From the NCBI RefSeq assembly GCF_002288925.2, contig NW_022098058.1, positions 940,021 to 1,004,020 of the forward strand: 64,000 nt of DNA, in the 5' to 3' direction. Below, piece by piece: positions 36,485 to 48,834 of the stretch (within the stretch, counting starts at the first letter, position 1; each line of letters starts with the position of its first letter). The notes below the pieces were generated by a model that was not told the origin of the DNA, did not search any database, and saw only the letters and a program-made list of their open reading frames with translations. A program made the translations under genes and the position numbers. This DNA comes from Delphinapterus leucas. Taxonomy: Eukaryota > Chordata > Mammalia > Artiodactyla > Monodontidae.

Positions 36485-38000
36485 AGAAACCTGACTCCCA
36501 TTTGCCATCCACTTAAGACAAAGACACACAAGTAACATGAAGAAAAAAAATATTACGCTAAGCTACAGATGAAAACGCTAAGCTACCGACGAGCAGAATT
36601 AGACAAAATCTTCTGAAATAAGTCAGGGAAAAACCCCAGCAAATACATATTAGAGAAATATTTAAGGTTCACACATCAGCGCAAATCAGAGTACAGAGAA
36701 GTGTACTTCAAAATACCTTCTAATTCTTAATTGTGAAGAAGCAATTCTGTGTAAAAAAGTTAAAAATAATTGCTATGAAATGTGCCAAATAAAAGGTTAG
36801 CTTTCTCCCCCCCTTTTTGTCCAAGGAGGATTCAAAGGCACACAATATTGTCACCTTTTAATGAGGTACTTCTAAAGACTTTCCCCAGAAAGACCAGCTG
36901 GCTTCTTCTGCCACACCCTGGAGAGTCAGGTCCGAAGCGGAGAGGACATCCACAGACATCACAAGGCCCACTAACAGTGCTCTAACTGCTGCCGAGGAGA
37001 AACAAGCCAGGATAATGAGGAAATATTCCCGACAATCAAAGAACTCCCAGTTCCGTGCTTGTGATTTTCCTGCCTAAGACCCAGAGATTTTTATTTAGTA
37101 TGTTGGTGAACTTCAGTTTGATAAAAAAAAGATTACTTCATACTTCAGTTCATTATCTATCACACAAGAGGAAAGAGTAAATTGTTTCTCATCAACAAAC
37201 ACATTTTCCTCCAGCAGTTTGTGGACCCATTTGTCTCAGAGCTTTCGAGATTATCTGTCCCTTTCTCTCCCTGGCATCTGCTCGTCTACCACTTATTCAA
37301 CAGCCCCCAAATACCCTTACGTCTCCCCTTCCTGGCAGCGACGGGCAAGTGAGCTTGGCAAACAGGGGCACAGACGGGCAATGAGCTCTGGGGCTCCCCC
37401 CACCCCCGCTCCTGCCTTCTCTTGGGCCCGAGATACAGACAGAAGTCTACAGTACCCCATTTGCATTAATAGAGTCTACAGAAAACCAAACCAGTTTCCT
37501 GTCTTCAGTTGGAATCACAGCCTGGGCAGATCCCACTGGTGCCCTGCCCCTATCCCCTTGCCCTCATCCCCTGACGTACTTGATCTCCAAACGTAAGCGC
37601 CTTTGCCTGACGTGCTAGAGCCAGCTCTGTCGCATGAAAGGCTAGAAGCAGCAGGGAGCAGCCCCCAACCAAACGACATACCCCTGCCCCTTGCCTTGGG
37701 TGGGACAACTCAGGTGTGTGTTTTAAACCAGCTCCCAGTTCCCAAGAGGGATAAACCCCCGTCGCTCACAGGGACGTCTGGTTTGATAATATGCCCCTTA
37801 AATGCTATCTTCCCTTTCCTGTCGCACTTCCCCACTCCCTACAGTGTGGTTCTTTCACCTTCTAAATTAACCACTTCCACTCAAATCCTTGTCTCGGGGT
37901 CTGCTTCTCAGGAAGCCCAAACATTTCAAGCACTGCATGTTTACACTCTTTCAAGAATGTGAAGAGCGAGCCGGCTTGGCCATAAGCATTATCAGTCAGG
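36485..38000. other. RAD18 intron, nothing recognised
   Basis: 37.2-37.95 kb is somewhat GC-richer with long open frames on the plus strand, but no splice sites or motif support a gene. Confidence 0.45.
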
Positions 38001-38004
38001 AAAA

Positions 38005-38175
38005 CTTGGGCTCTGACGTCAACGAGACCTCGGCTCAAGTCCTGGTACTGCCATCTACCATGTGTACAACCCTAAGCTGCTTATGTGACCCCTTAGACCT
38101 TTCATTTCCACTTCTCTAAAATGGGCTTGCCTGTGGACTAAGTGATATAACACAGAACACTCCTAGCACTCACAT
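38005..38175 (+). repeat. MIR SINE, plus strand
   Basis: CTCGGCTCAAGTCCTGGTAC, then CCTAAGCTGCTTATGTGACC, then CTCTAAAATGGGCTTGCC, MIR order. Confidence 0.75.
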
Positions 38176-38179
38176 ATTG

Positions 38180-39285
38180 TTGAGTCCAAAAACCTCCTAC
38201 AAAACCCATCAGCTTTTCAATAGCAAGCATCAAGGGACATACCCCCAAGGACTCTTTGAGCTCCTCTCCTCAGGAATCCTCATCTTGCTGTACTCACCAA
38301 TTCTGAACTATTAGGTTTACCCAATCCTAACCAAGACCCGCACTGAAAGAACTGACTAAACCAAAATCGGAATCTCAACACACAAGTCAGCTTCGCCCCT
38401 CTGGCTGAGAGGCCACTTTGATGATAGAGGTAGTGTTTCCCATTCCCTTCAACAAGCAATAAACTCAGCGTGGTCTTATCAACAGGCTGATGGTGCCAGT
38501 ACTCTACATTCCTCAGATGAGTGTCACAATGGCACTTTTTCTCTTACAATTTCCCCATCGTTCTCCAATTGACTCAGAATTTTAAAAAAGCTGAAATTTA
38601 ACTACTCCTTAAATTTTCCAACAAATTGTAATCAAGATTTCTTCACATATTTTTGTTTTTTGCTCTCTTGCTCTTAAGAAGTCTGGACAGATAGCTCTTG
38701 GAAATATGACTGAAAAGGGAGGAAAAGTTGTACCAAAATCTATGAAATGCACGGCCCACAGTTAATGCGCCTCTTTGTCAAAGTTTCCGGTGTTCTGTGC
38801 CTGTCTGCATTGTAACTCCTACAATGATGCTGCTACTGACCTAGCATCAAAAAAGCGGTAATGGTTTGGGCCAGGAAGTGTGAAAAGTTAAAATGTACTC
38901 GTTCACACCTTATCTGACCCAGGTTCTTTTATGACCAGCACTTGGCATCTGCAAGAAGGTTCACGCAGGTTACAGGTTACCAAGCAGTGAAATTAGGTGG
39001 TCTCTGTGATACCCTTCATTCCTACTGAAATCAAAGTCCCTGCTTCATTAGCCCACACTCTCTAACACACCAAAGCTGAGGTAACCATGTTGGGTCAGTC
39101 CTGAACAGACTGACTGAAATAAATATGGTTTCAGCGACTGAAAACAATACTCAGCATCCCATGTAGATCCCAGGCTACCACTTTTTTTAGCCAATAAATC
39201 GTAACTATAAATCTTTCCTTTAGAAAATCTTCTGGTATAAACAAGCTTCTCTGATTATGGAAAATGACCCTTTCCAAGAATTTTT
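38180..39285. other. RAD18 intron, nothing recognised
   Basis: No named repeat or exon-like segment seen. Confidence 0.45.
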
Positions 39286-39289
39286 TAAA

Positions 39290-39610
39290 ATTTTAACAAT
39301 TTCACACTTACAAAAAAAATGACTCTTAGGCCCTTCACCCAGATTTTCCAATTGCTAACATTTTGCCACATTTGCTTTCTCACACTTTCTCTCTGTGTGT
39401 GTACACTCACACACATACACGTTATTTTTTTAAGCACTGAGAGTTTCAGCCATCATGTCCCTTTAACCCTTCAGCGTGCATTTCTTAAGAACAAGTACAT
39501 TCACTTACACAGCCATAATAAAATTTTTAAAATCAGGAAATTGAATACTGATATAATATTACCTAATCTATGACATTACTCAATTTTTTCCAGTTACATA
39601 AAAAGTTTCT
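39290..39610 (-). mobile_element. Old L1 3' fragment, minus strand
   Basis: CCCTTCACCCAGATTTTCCA, then TTGCTAACATTTTGCCACAT and TAAAATCAGGAAATTGAATA resemble the L1M 3' end in reverse. Confidence 0.65.
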
Positions 39611-39614
39611 TTTT

Positions 39615-41330
39615 AACTTATATTGCCTAGAATTAAAGTGCATAAATATTTTTTTAAAATAATGATCTAAAGGTTCTTCCAAAGAACAGCATGACCACTA
39701 TTCATCTCTACATGAAGATTAAAGCTTCCTCTCTAGGGTCATAATCAAAAGCATCTTTTCTTATAACTTAGCACTCAATAAAAATGGAGTTTTTTCTGCT
39801 TGCCAAAACTCAGGGAACAAAAGCCCTCTCTTCTTAAGAAGAACAATAAGTGAATTTACAGAAATTTGGACAAGTCTCTTGAACTCCCGGAAGTCATCTA
39901 GGGGGTGTACAAAAATCTAAAATTCTTATCAATTTTTTTATCATCTGTCTTCAAATTGGCAAGAAAGAATCAATATAACATTAATAATTAAAACTCTAAA
40001 AGAGGTACTTATTTACGAGTTAAGAAACAAATTAGCAACAAACAATTTCATCCTAGTAATTATTTGGATTAGATACACCTACTGGATCTTAAAGTAAGAT
40101 TATTCTTAGTTGTCAATCTGGCATATTACATAAACTTAAATACTGCTCTAACACAAAGAAAACCAATAGTGTAATTCAATAAGATCTATAATCTGTATTA
40201 CAGCATGACTACATGAATTAAAAAAACAACTCACAATTTATTTTCACTCACATTAGACCTAAAACAGCATGACTTGTCTCTTTAAAAGAGAAAAAAAAAG
40301 CATAAAAATTTACAAAATAGTATGATGCTTCTGTATTAAAAATGTTCCTCTAAGTATCCACGTACCCATACTGCTGTCTTTAGAAGAATGTACATATGAA
40401 AGTGTTAACAGTTCTTTCTTGCTGATAAAATTTTACTGGACTCTTACTTTTTGTTTACCTAAATTTTCTATTTTTCACAATAAGCATGCATAACATCTGA
40501 ATTAAAAGTTGTTTTGAAAATCTAGGGCTTTACAGTGAAAGCAATAAAACTATCATAAAAAGAAAAAGTGAGAAAATTTTCGTAAAAAATGAACACTTCA
40601 ATATACAAGGAATAAGCATAATTCTAGTAGGTTGATTCATGGTCTGCAATGGTCAAGCGGTAAAAGAACACAGATAATTTATCAACTATTAACCTGTCAA
40701 AAATAACAGGATTACAGAATGTTAGGGTTGGAAAAGATCTGAACAAAGTCACTGAGTGTCATGTCTCATCACCCTTCCATGCGATGTCTGAATTATGGAA
40801 AATAAATGTTGGACCAGACAAATAAAGACCACTAATCTCTGAAATGCTTTGATGCCACTAAAGGCATTTGGTTGTGATGGGTCCCTTTTCACTTTGAATG
40901 CTTGTCCTGATTTCTAAGGTGTTACTTATCCTAATCAGCTGTGTATCTCTCTTGACCATTTAGACTTTAGAGTCACTAAATCGCACTGGCATTAACCAAT
41001 GGATCACTATACTTTGTGACAGTCTTCTGCCAGGTTACCACCAACTTTATGAGTGTTATGACCGACTTTATTAGTTTCCAACTAGGTGGTAAAATTATGC
41101 TTGAAGTGAGTTAGGGACCTTATTCATATTCAGATACTATATTTCAAAAATCTAAGACAACATTAATGGTAAGAGGAACCATTACTTTTAATGTTTACAT
41201 ATCCAGAGTTCTTTTAAACATATGTAGACATAGGTTTTTATCTTATGCCACTGTTGTACATATATTTTAAAAAAAACTGAAATAAGTTGGTTAAAGTATT
41301 CCTAAAACGTATTCAGATTCGGAGCCCTAC
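39615..41330. other. RAD18 intron, nothing recognised
   Basis: Very AT-rich; no repeat family assigned, no exon. Confidence 0.45.
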
Positions 41331-41345
41331 GCTTCATCGTGTTTT

Positions 41346-41571
41346 TCTTTGTTTGTTTGTTTTTGTTTTTGTTTTTTTGCAGTACACGGGCCTCTCACTG
41401 TTGTGGCCTCTCCCATTGCGAAGCACAGGTTCCAGACGCGCAGGCTCAGCGGCCATGGCTCACGGGCCCAGCCGCTCCACGGCATGTGGGATCTTCCCGG
41501 ACCGGGGCACGAACCCGCGTCCCCTGTATCGGCAGGCGGACTCTCAACCACTGTGCCACCAGGGAAGCCCT
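41346..41571 (-). mobile_element. CHR SINE, short form, minus strand
   Basis: A perfect 14-bp TSD, CTTCATCGTGTTTT, occurs at 41332-41345 and 41572-41585. The tail is (CAAAAA/CAAA)n in transcript sense. Confidence 0.96.
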
Positions 41572-41589
41572 CTTCATCGTGTTTTGACT

Positions 41590-43640
41590 CAACGTCTACG
41601 ATGTCTGTTTTTTCCCTCACAAAGTCATCCTCTGTACCACCAAAAGCACTGGAGATAAAGCATTTCTCCAAATTACCTGACAATTGTCTCCAGGCATTTC
41701 ATCTAAGGCACTGACACCCATTCTGCAAACTAAACTCATAATTTTGTTTTTCTCAATCACATAACCTGTGACTGGAAGATGAGCAGCTTCTGTTCAAAGA
41801 CAGCAAGAAATGTCTGACAAATCGATACTTGACACCCAAACAATAGTCTTTGCAACAGATGAATCAGTCAGGCTCACTGTTATTACTTTGAAATTTTTCT
41901 CATCTATTCCAAGGGATGTGACCATTTCTCCTGCCTTCAGTAGATCATGTAACAAACAAGCAATCCTTTGCACATAGCTCACTAACAAAACATAACAAGT
42001 CTTCAGACACTCGTGGGCATCTTTAGGTCTTGTAAATCATTTGACTGTTTTGCAAGAAAATACAGAAATATAGTCGTTCATCCAACAGTGAACACTACCT
42101 CGCTAACATCAAACTTTCACCCTGCTGTATTTTGTTACTTTCTTCGTACCCAACTTTTTTCTCATTATTTTGTTGAAGACATTTTAAATGACAAACCAAT
42201 GTAATGTTAACAATACATGTAACTCAACTGAAACTCACACACTGGCAAGTATATCACAACTACCACCTGGCTGGCAGCAACTGTAAAACACCATTGATCA
42301 CTGTACCTATCACAATTTCAGACATTAAAATGTAAAACAGAAAATGTACACCTTAGAATCAAGAAATCCTTCACTTAATAATGGTCGGGTAGTGACCCAA
42401 GGCAGGAGATATTTTTTTAAATGAGTGACAGACTCAATTCTTAAGGACTTTGATGAGTAATAATAGGAAGGACAAGGATAGTCAAGTAACTATAATACAA
42501 GGCAAGATTTGATTTAGACGAACTGCTATGGAATGCAGAGACGCTGCTATAGGAATTCACAGAGGAAGTCAAAATTACTTCCTGCATAGTGGGAAGAATA
42601 AGAGAAGAGCTCGGAGGAAGGGCTGCGAAAAAGGGTCATCTGAGAGCAAACTTAAGACATGAGTGATGGAGCAAAGTCTCAGAGGAGGTGGATGAATTCA
42701 TCTTAAGAAAGAATATGCCTTTAGAAATGTATTAAGAAATATATCTTTCTCTTACAATTAACAGGAAAGAAGTGGTCAGAAATTACAAGAAACCTTAAAA
42801 TGGAAAGGAAGATCTGGAGACAGGTCAGATTAGCTGCCTTGGTGAACTGGGAGACAAGGTGTTCATTCAAAGTGAGGAAACAGACACAGGCAACTGGGTA
42901 GGAAAGGCAATAAGGAGTAAATTAGGTGGTGAGCACCCAGCTGAGGCTGAATTAAATGAATTTTCAATGGAACTAATTAGCCCAGGCTCACAACTTTCTA
43001 AAGTTCAGAACGGAAGTAGGAAAAAAAATAATAAATTGTGGGATTTACTCTATGATATAATAGCTTAAGAATTAGAATGAAGGAATAGAGGACTATGAAA
43101 GCATTTATGAAATATCCAGTCCTAGAGACCCAAGTTTTCCAGTATTACTGAAGAAAATTCAATTGATTTGGTCTTTATAAAACCAGAATAATAATCATGT
43201 ATTTATCAAAGACCCTCACATCTATTATCTCATTTCATCTTCCCAACAGACCTGAGACAGAAGATATTTATACATGCTTTTCATAGCTATGGAAACGGAC
43301 TTCAAAAGATTGACTCCCAAATCACCCAGCAGATCCTGACCCGAAGCCACTCAAATGTAAGCCTGTACTTTCCTGCTGCACCACGGCTGCTCCCCCTGCA
43401 CACTTCCTCCTCCACAGTCCACTCGGGAATCGGCTGCCCAGTGGTCCGCCCTGGTATCAAAGCAAATGCCACTGTACTCCCACTCTCCCTTTAGCCTGAG
43501 TTTCTAGGTCTTATATAAGGAACAGACTCAACATTTTAAACGTAAAAAACCTTAGACTGACAAAATGACAGGGCAAATTAAAAGGAGGGTATAAAAGCGT
43601 ATTTAATTAAATTAAAATTTTAACATAGTTAATGTTTACT
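41590..43640. other. RAD18 intron, nothing recognised
   Basis: No exon. A MIR-like trace lies near 43220-43340 (TCATTTCATCTTCCCAACAG, GACTCCCAAATCACCCAGCA). Confidence 0.45.
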
Positions 43641-43645
43641 ATGTG

Positions 43646-43691
43646 TGTAACACTTCTTTTTTTTTTTTTTTTTTTTTTGTAACACTTCTTT
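43646..43691 (-). repeat. Poly(T) run bounded by a direct repeat
   Basis: TGTAACACTTCTTT at 43646-43659 recurs at 43678-43691. Between them is only T. This is the signature of a retroposed poly(A) tail with no body, on the minus strand. Confidence 0.75.
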
Positions 43692-43814
43692 ATACTTGAG
43701 ATATGAGTACCAGACACTGACCGATTTCTCAAGGCAAGCCACGCAAATCCTCATATTCGGTCTCTAAAGCTAAGCTTCCAAAGTGTGCAAACAAAGTCAA
43801 TGATTTTTGTCCTT

Positions 43815-44275
43815 GTTAAAACTACAATTAGAAACAACCCAAACGTCCATTAACTAATAAATGAATAAATAAAATGTATATCCATACAATGGAATATAAT
43901 TTAGAAAGAAAGAGGAATATAGTACTGAAACATGATACAAAATGGATAAACCTTGCAGACAGTATACTAAGTAAAAGAAGCCAGTTACAAAAGACCACAT
44001 ATTGTATAATCCTGTTTATATGAAATGTCCAAAACAGGCAAATCAATAGAGACAGAGTAGATCAGTAGTTGCCAGGAGCTAGCAGAGCTGGGAGGAACTG
44101 TGGAGTGACTGCTAATGGGGATGAGGTTTCTTTTCGGGGTGATGAAAATGCTCTAAAATTGTGGTGATGGTGGCACAACTTTGGCAACACAGTAAAAACC
44201 AATGAACTGTCACTTAAATGAGTGAATTGTATGGTATGTAAATTATATCTCAATAAAGCTGTTAAAAATTCGCAA
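43815..44275 (+). mobile_element. Old L1 3' end, plus strand
   Basis: GAAACAACCCAAACGTCCAT, then ATACAATGGAATATAATTTA, then TTGCCAGGAGCTAGCAGAGC and ATATCTCAATAAAGCTGTTA. Followed by a (GT)n microsatellite near 44306-44330. Confidence 0.85.
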
Positions 44276-44334
44276 TTAGCAGGTAGTTCCACTGGTCATG
44301 GGTGTATTGCGTGTGTGTGTGTGTGTGTAGACAT

Positions 44335-45660
44335 ATATACATGCATAACTAATTAAAGTGTGGAAGAATATAAGAGCCTACTTTAAAAGAAATTAAATGG
44401 TTTAATAACCCTCTCACAGTTCAGTGATGTCTATAAGTCTGTCTGAGGCGAAGACCTCCAACAAACTCATCCTGTTTCTCACACTCTCACCACAAGATAA
44501 AAATACATCTGGCTGCCATGTGCCTCCCCTTTCATTTTCCTCCATTCCACCCTCCACTCCAAATTTATAAAAATGTCCCATTTCATCCTGGCATTCCAGA
44601 ACATTCGGGCATCTCATGACTATGCTTAAAAACTCACTCTTATTTCCCTGAACTCTGTTTCTCCTCCGTTTCTACCCTGTACTCTGATAAGTTTTGTGTT
44701 TAAAAACACACGCTACCCAATGAACTTACAGGAATGGCCTGATCCAGAGTAACTGTGCAGCAGAGCCATAGTCTTGCAGAAACTCAGGCTACCATATGTT
44801 CTGCCTTTACCCAACTCTGGATAAAACTGATCCCGATCTGATCTTGAAAATGTTCGGGGCAAAATGAGAAGATTTTCCCTTCCTAATACTTGATTCTGAA
44901 TAACCTGAAGCTGTTTTCCAAGAACCCTAGGAAAGCAGAGGGTCCTTGGGTATATTCTTCTCAAAAAAAAAATTTCTTCTTAATTTGATATTTTAGACTA
45001 GACATTATCATTCTAGAGTACTGTGAACAATTTTTAAATGAACAAATACCAAAGATTAAATAACATGTTGCTGTTAGCATTTGAAATTGGTACAATTCAT
45101 TCAGAAGGCAACAACACCACCTACCAAGGTCAAAATGATGCTAAAGTTAAGGGAGTAATTCGTTAGAAACAAAAGACTTCCTAGGGGGAGAGCTCTACCA
45201 CAGCTTTAGGTGTGTAAGTATAAAAAACACTGGGGAAGATGTAGAAATACAATAGAAATTTAAAAGTTTGGTCAATTATGGTACAGAAACCCAACAGAAT
45301 GCTGCAGCTACTAAAAAAAAGTTATAAAGATGAGGTAGAAACATGGGTAGCATTTATCATATAAAGTGAATGGCAAGAACACAAAATGGTAACTATAACA
45401 CAACACTATGTCATCTTTCAAAAACACATCATCTTCTTAAATTGTCTTTTAAAAAATTTGGAAAAATGACTCACCTCCAAATCTCTCATTGTAAAAGGTT
45501 CCCCATCCATTCTATTTGCTCAATTAAATTTTTCTTTCTTTTGTCTTTCTGGCCACCTCTACTTTCTAGTATAGCTGTGTTTATCTCCTTCACTCATTCT
45601 TTTGATAAAAATTTCACTGCCAGTCAGGCTCTCTTTTCTAACTCTAGGAAAAATATCTAT
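44335..45660. other. RAD18 intron, nothing recognised
   Basis: No exon-like or repeat assignment. Confidence 0.45.
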
Positions 45661-45667
45661 ATAAAGG

Positions 45668-46118
45668 CTACATTTGCAGCAACATGGATGGACCAAGACA
45701 TTGTCATACTGAGTGAAGTAAGTCAGACAGACAAAGACAAATACCGTATGATATTGCTTATATGTGGGATCTAAGAAAAGGGTACAAATGAACTTATCTA
45801 CAAAAGAGAAAAAGAGTTACAGATGCAGAAAATAAACTTATGGTTACCATGGGATAAGGGGGAGGGGGAAGGGATAAAGTTGGAAGACTGGGATTGACAT
45901 ACGCACACTACTATATATAAAATAGATAACTAATAAGGACCTACTGTATAGCACAAAGAACTCTACCCAATACTCATAATGGCCTATATGGGAAAAGAAT
46001 CTAAAAAAAGAGTGGATATATGTGTAACAGATTCACTTTGCTGTACAGCAGAAACTAACACAACACTGTAAATCAACTATACTCCAGTAAAAATTTAAAA
46101 AAATTAAAAAAAAAAAAG
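45668..46118 (+). mobile_element. Young L1 3' end, plus strand
   Basis: GCAACATGGATGGACCAAGA, then GAGTGAAGTAAGTCAGACAG, then CACTTTGCTGTACAGCAGAA and GTAAATCAACTATACTCCAG plus a poly(A) tail. Only about 450 bp, so strongly 5'-truncated. It ends about 215 bp below a RAD18 exon. Confidence 0.92.
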
Positions 46119-46334
46119 TCTACAGAGCAGAAGACAAAGTCCCCAGTGACTGCTGCACATACTCCCCACATCCTGCCCTGATCCCTCTGTGAACCCTACA
46201 AAGCAGCAGGAGACAGTGGAAGGAGATGAGGAATGGCACCAGGCCTCAAAGCTATTTTCTGGTTACTTGTGCTGGTCTCTTAGCATGCAGAGAAAACAGA
46301 AATTTAAAATAATAAACTACTGCAAGTTTCTTAC

Positions 46335-46509
46335 CTATTGCATGAATCTGACTCTGGTGAAGAAAGAGCTTCCTCTTGAATATCAGTACAACTGGAAGAA
46401 TCATCTGGTCTGTCAGGCTCTAGTTTCCCTGGGGAGTCCAGCTTTGACTGAGGGAAGTGGTTTGTTACCGAGGGTATACCTGAGAATTTCATTTTATTAT
46501 CTTCCTGTC
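46335..46509 (-). CDS. RAD18: RAD18 coding exon, third from last (Pol eta-binding region, S-box)
   Basis: This 175-nt exon has a long pyrimidine tract ending CTTTTTAG as acceptor and donor CAATAG|GTAAGAAAC. It holds 57 full codons, from QEDNKMKF to SSPESDSCN. It aligns from memory with human residues 390-440, which contact DNA polymerase eta and carry regulatory phosphosites. The KLDSP motif around human Ser409 (a JNK site) is kept. In the S-box the human SSSESDS appears here as SSPESDS, replacing the residue equivalent to Ser434, a described DDK target. There are also six extra residues (KMKFSGIP replacing MT) near the start and one extra Glu before the S-box. The frame is intact, so the exon looks functional. 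Confidence 0.95.
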
Positions 46510-46569
46510 CTAAAAAGGAAAAAAGAAATGAAAGAAAGAAAAAAAAGAAACATTTAAGAGTACCTTAAA

Positions 46570-48240
46570 ATTTACAACCTCTGTGTATTTATTATTTCCA
46601 CAACATTTAATATTCCTATTTGGTAAAACAGAAGTTTATGGAACACTGATTCCAAAACTCTAGTGACAGCCAGAGAGTAAGAATTAGCACTACATTGGTG
46701 CTATCTGGTTATACTGTCCACCCAATGTATTTCCAGATTAATTAATTCAAAAATAAAATGTTCTTTAAAACCAGGAGCAGGGAGAACCTTATAATTCTAA
46801 TGAGGCTTTTATTTACAGTATTACTAAAGAATTCCCGAATATTTCACAGATCAGAGAATAGTGATAAACATAAGAAACATGACAAAAAAGGATTAAAGAT
46901 TCAATTAATAAGAGAAGCACAATATTTGTCACTGACTGCTGAATGGTAGTGAATCCATCTGGACATTTTTCTATATTTGTTACATAGAATCTAATATTCA
47001 CTGGGGAAGAGAAAAACTAATCAGACGTAACCAATATATCTGTTTGATCCAACACATGTCACATTTCTACACATCCCTTGTCATATTCTCACTTTCCGAG
47101 GTCTCTTACTGCAGATAAAGATAAAGGCCCAGGAAAGCTGGGGGGATGCAAACACAGTGTTTGCAGGAAGATGACATGCAGATGTGACCAAATATCTGTG
47201 AATATGAGTGCAGAAAATCATCTCTGGGCAGGATTCTTCAAGTGTCCAGGCCCCTCCCTCACGATGTGTTTCAGGGCTCTGCTGGGACTTCACTTATGCT
47301 GGCTTTAAGATTCAGGGACCGAGTGAGTTCTTGACATGCCTGACACGTGCTACTGGGATACAGCCCCCTTTCATGGGTTTGCTCACAGAGAAGAAGAGCT
47401 TTCACACATCACTCGTGCACTTGTGGAGGCAAGTGACCTTTCACAAAGGACACCAACGAGAACTGTCAAGGTTTTGTCATAAAGATAAAGCTTATGGAAA
47501 AAGAATAAGACAGATTCTTCAAACAAACAAACAAAAACCTTTCCAACTCCATATAGTCAAGATTTTTCCAGAAACAATTATAAGTTTTTGTTATCCTCGC
47601 CAACAGCCTACATCACACAAGAGTACAATTTCTAAAAATAAGCTCCTGATGTTGTCTGGCTTTCGCTAAGCCTGCTCATTACCAAAACAAAACTGTACCC
47701 TCTAATGTTTACCTGGAAAAGGGAAACATGCAGTCAACTAAAAGGACCATCCAGGATCTCTAGGATATTCTCTTGTAAACAGACACCTAGGACCAGGTTG
47801 AGAGGAATCAATCACCCAGTAAACCCGGTGAACCCAGGCAACTCTATCACTCAACTGGCTGGGAGAATGCAATCAAGCCGGCAAACCACGGAGCAGGAAT
47901 TCAACATAAAACTACCTTTTATTTTTGCACCTGATTTATATTCTTCTCTTACTTCTTCCTCTCTTATATAAGCTTCTACAGGATAAATTCCCTCTTGCAG
48001 ACAAATGTCATTCAACAACTGGGGGCAATGGAAGTCAGTTATCCTTCATATCTGCCCATGGATCTCAGGACGGAACTCCAAATAAAGCCGAAAACATGAG
48101 GCCCCGACATTAAACCTCCCTAAAGAAACGTAAAGTAACAAAAACAGATGAAGGTTTTACTTAACAGGACACATACCTTGTTCACTAATATTGGCATTTT
48201 AATGAGCAAGTTTACTCTAAAGAGCAAAAGTTACACTGGT
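46570..48240. other. RAD18 intron, nothing recognised
   Basis: Frames up to 153 codons occur on the plus strand, without splice sites or homology that I can recognise. Confidence 0.45.
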
Positions 48241-48267
48241 GGTATGATGCTATAAAAAGCCCAACCT

Positions 48268-48465
48268 GGGCTCCCCTGGTGGCGCAATGGTTGAGAATCT
48301 GCCTGCCGATGCAGGGGACACGGGTTCGTGCCCGGGTCCGGGAAGATCCCACATGCCGCGGGGCGGCTGGGCCCATGAGCCATGGCCGCTGAGCCTGCGC
48401 GTCCGGAGCCTGTGCTCCGCAACGGGAGAGGCCACAACAGTGAGAGGCCCGCGTACCGCAAAAAA
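48268..48465 (+). mobile_element. CHR SINE, short form
   Basis: A perfect 16-bp TSD, ATAAAAAGCCCAACCT, occurs at 48252-48267 and 48466-48481. Confidence 0.97.
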
Positions 48466-48834
48466 ATAAAAAGCCCAACCTTTCGGTCTGTGCCAGTCTG
48501 TCTGCCTCTCTCTCACACTCCCCACCCCTCCCAGACACACGCGTTCATGCGCAGCTATCTACCAGCAGCACTCATCGCTGAACCCCAGACAGAGCAATAC
48601 TCATGTGCACATACACAAAGAATACACCACCCCTGACTACAAGCAATCAATCATTTTCAAAAGAGATTCAGCCAATAAACAAAAATATTCTCTTAAGCCA
48701 AGATATTGAGCCAGATTTTCTCAGGACCTCAACTACTCTCCGACAACGTCCTTTAACAACTGCATGAACAAAGTTAACTTGTTCACAAAGACCATAAAGT
48801 ACATACTTATACTCAGGCAGCAGCCTACTACGTG

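Noticed and set aside
37219..37962. GC-richer stretch with 119-125 codon plus-strand frames as a nested gene
   Set aside because: No start context, splice pair or conserved domain, and proline/serine-rich low-complexity composition typical of chance frames.
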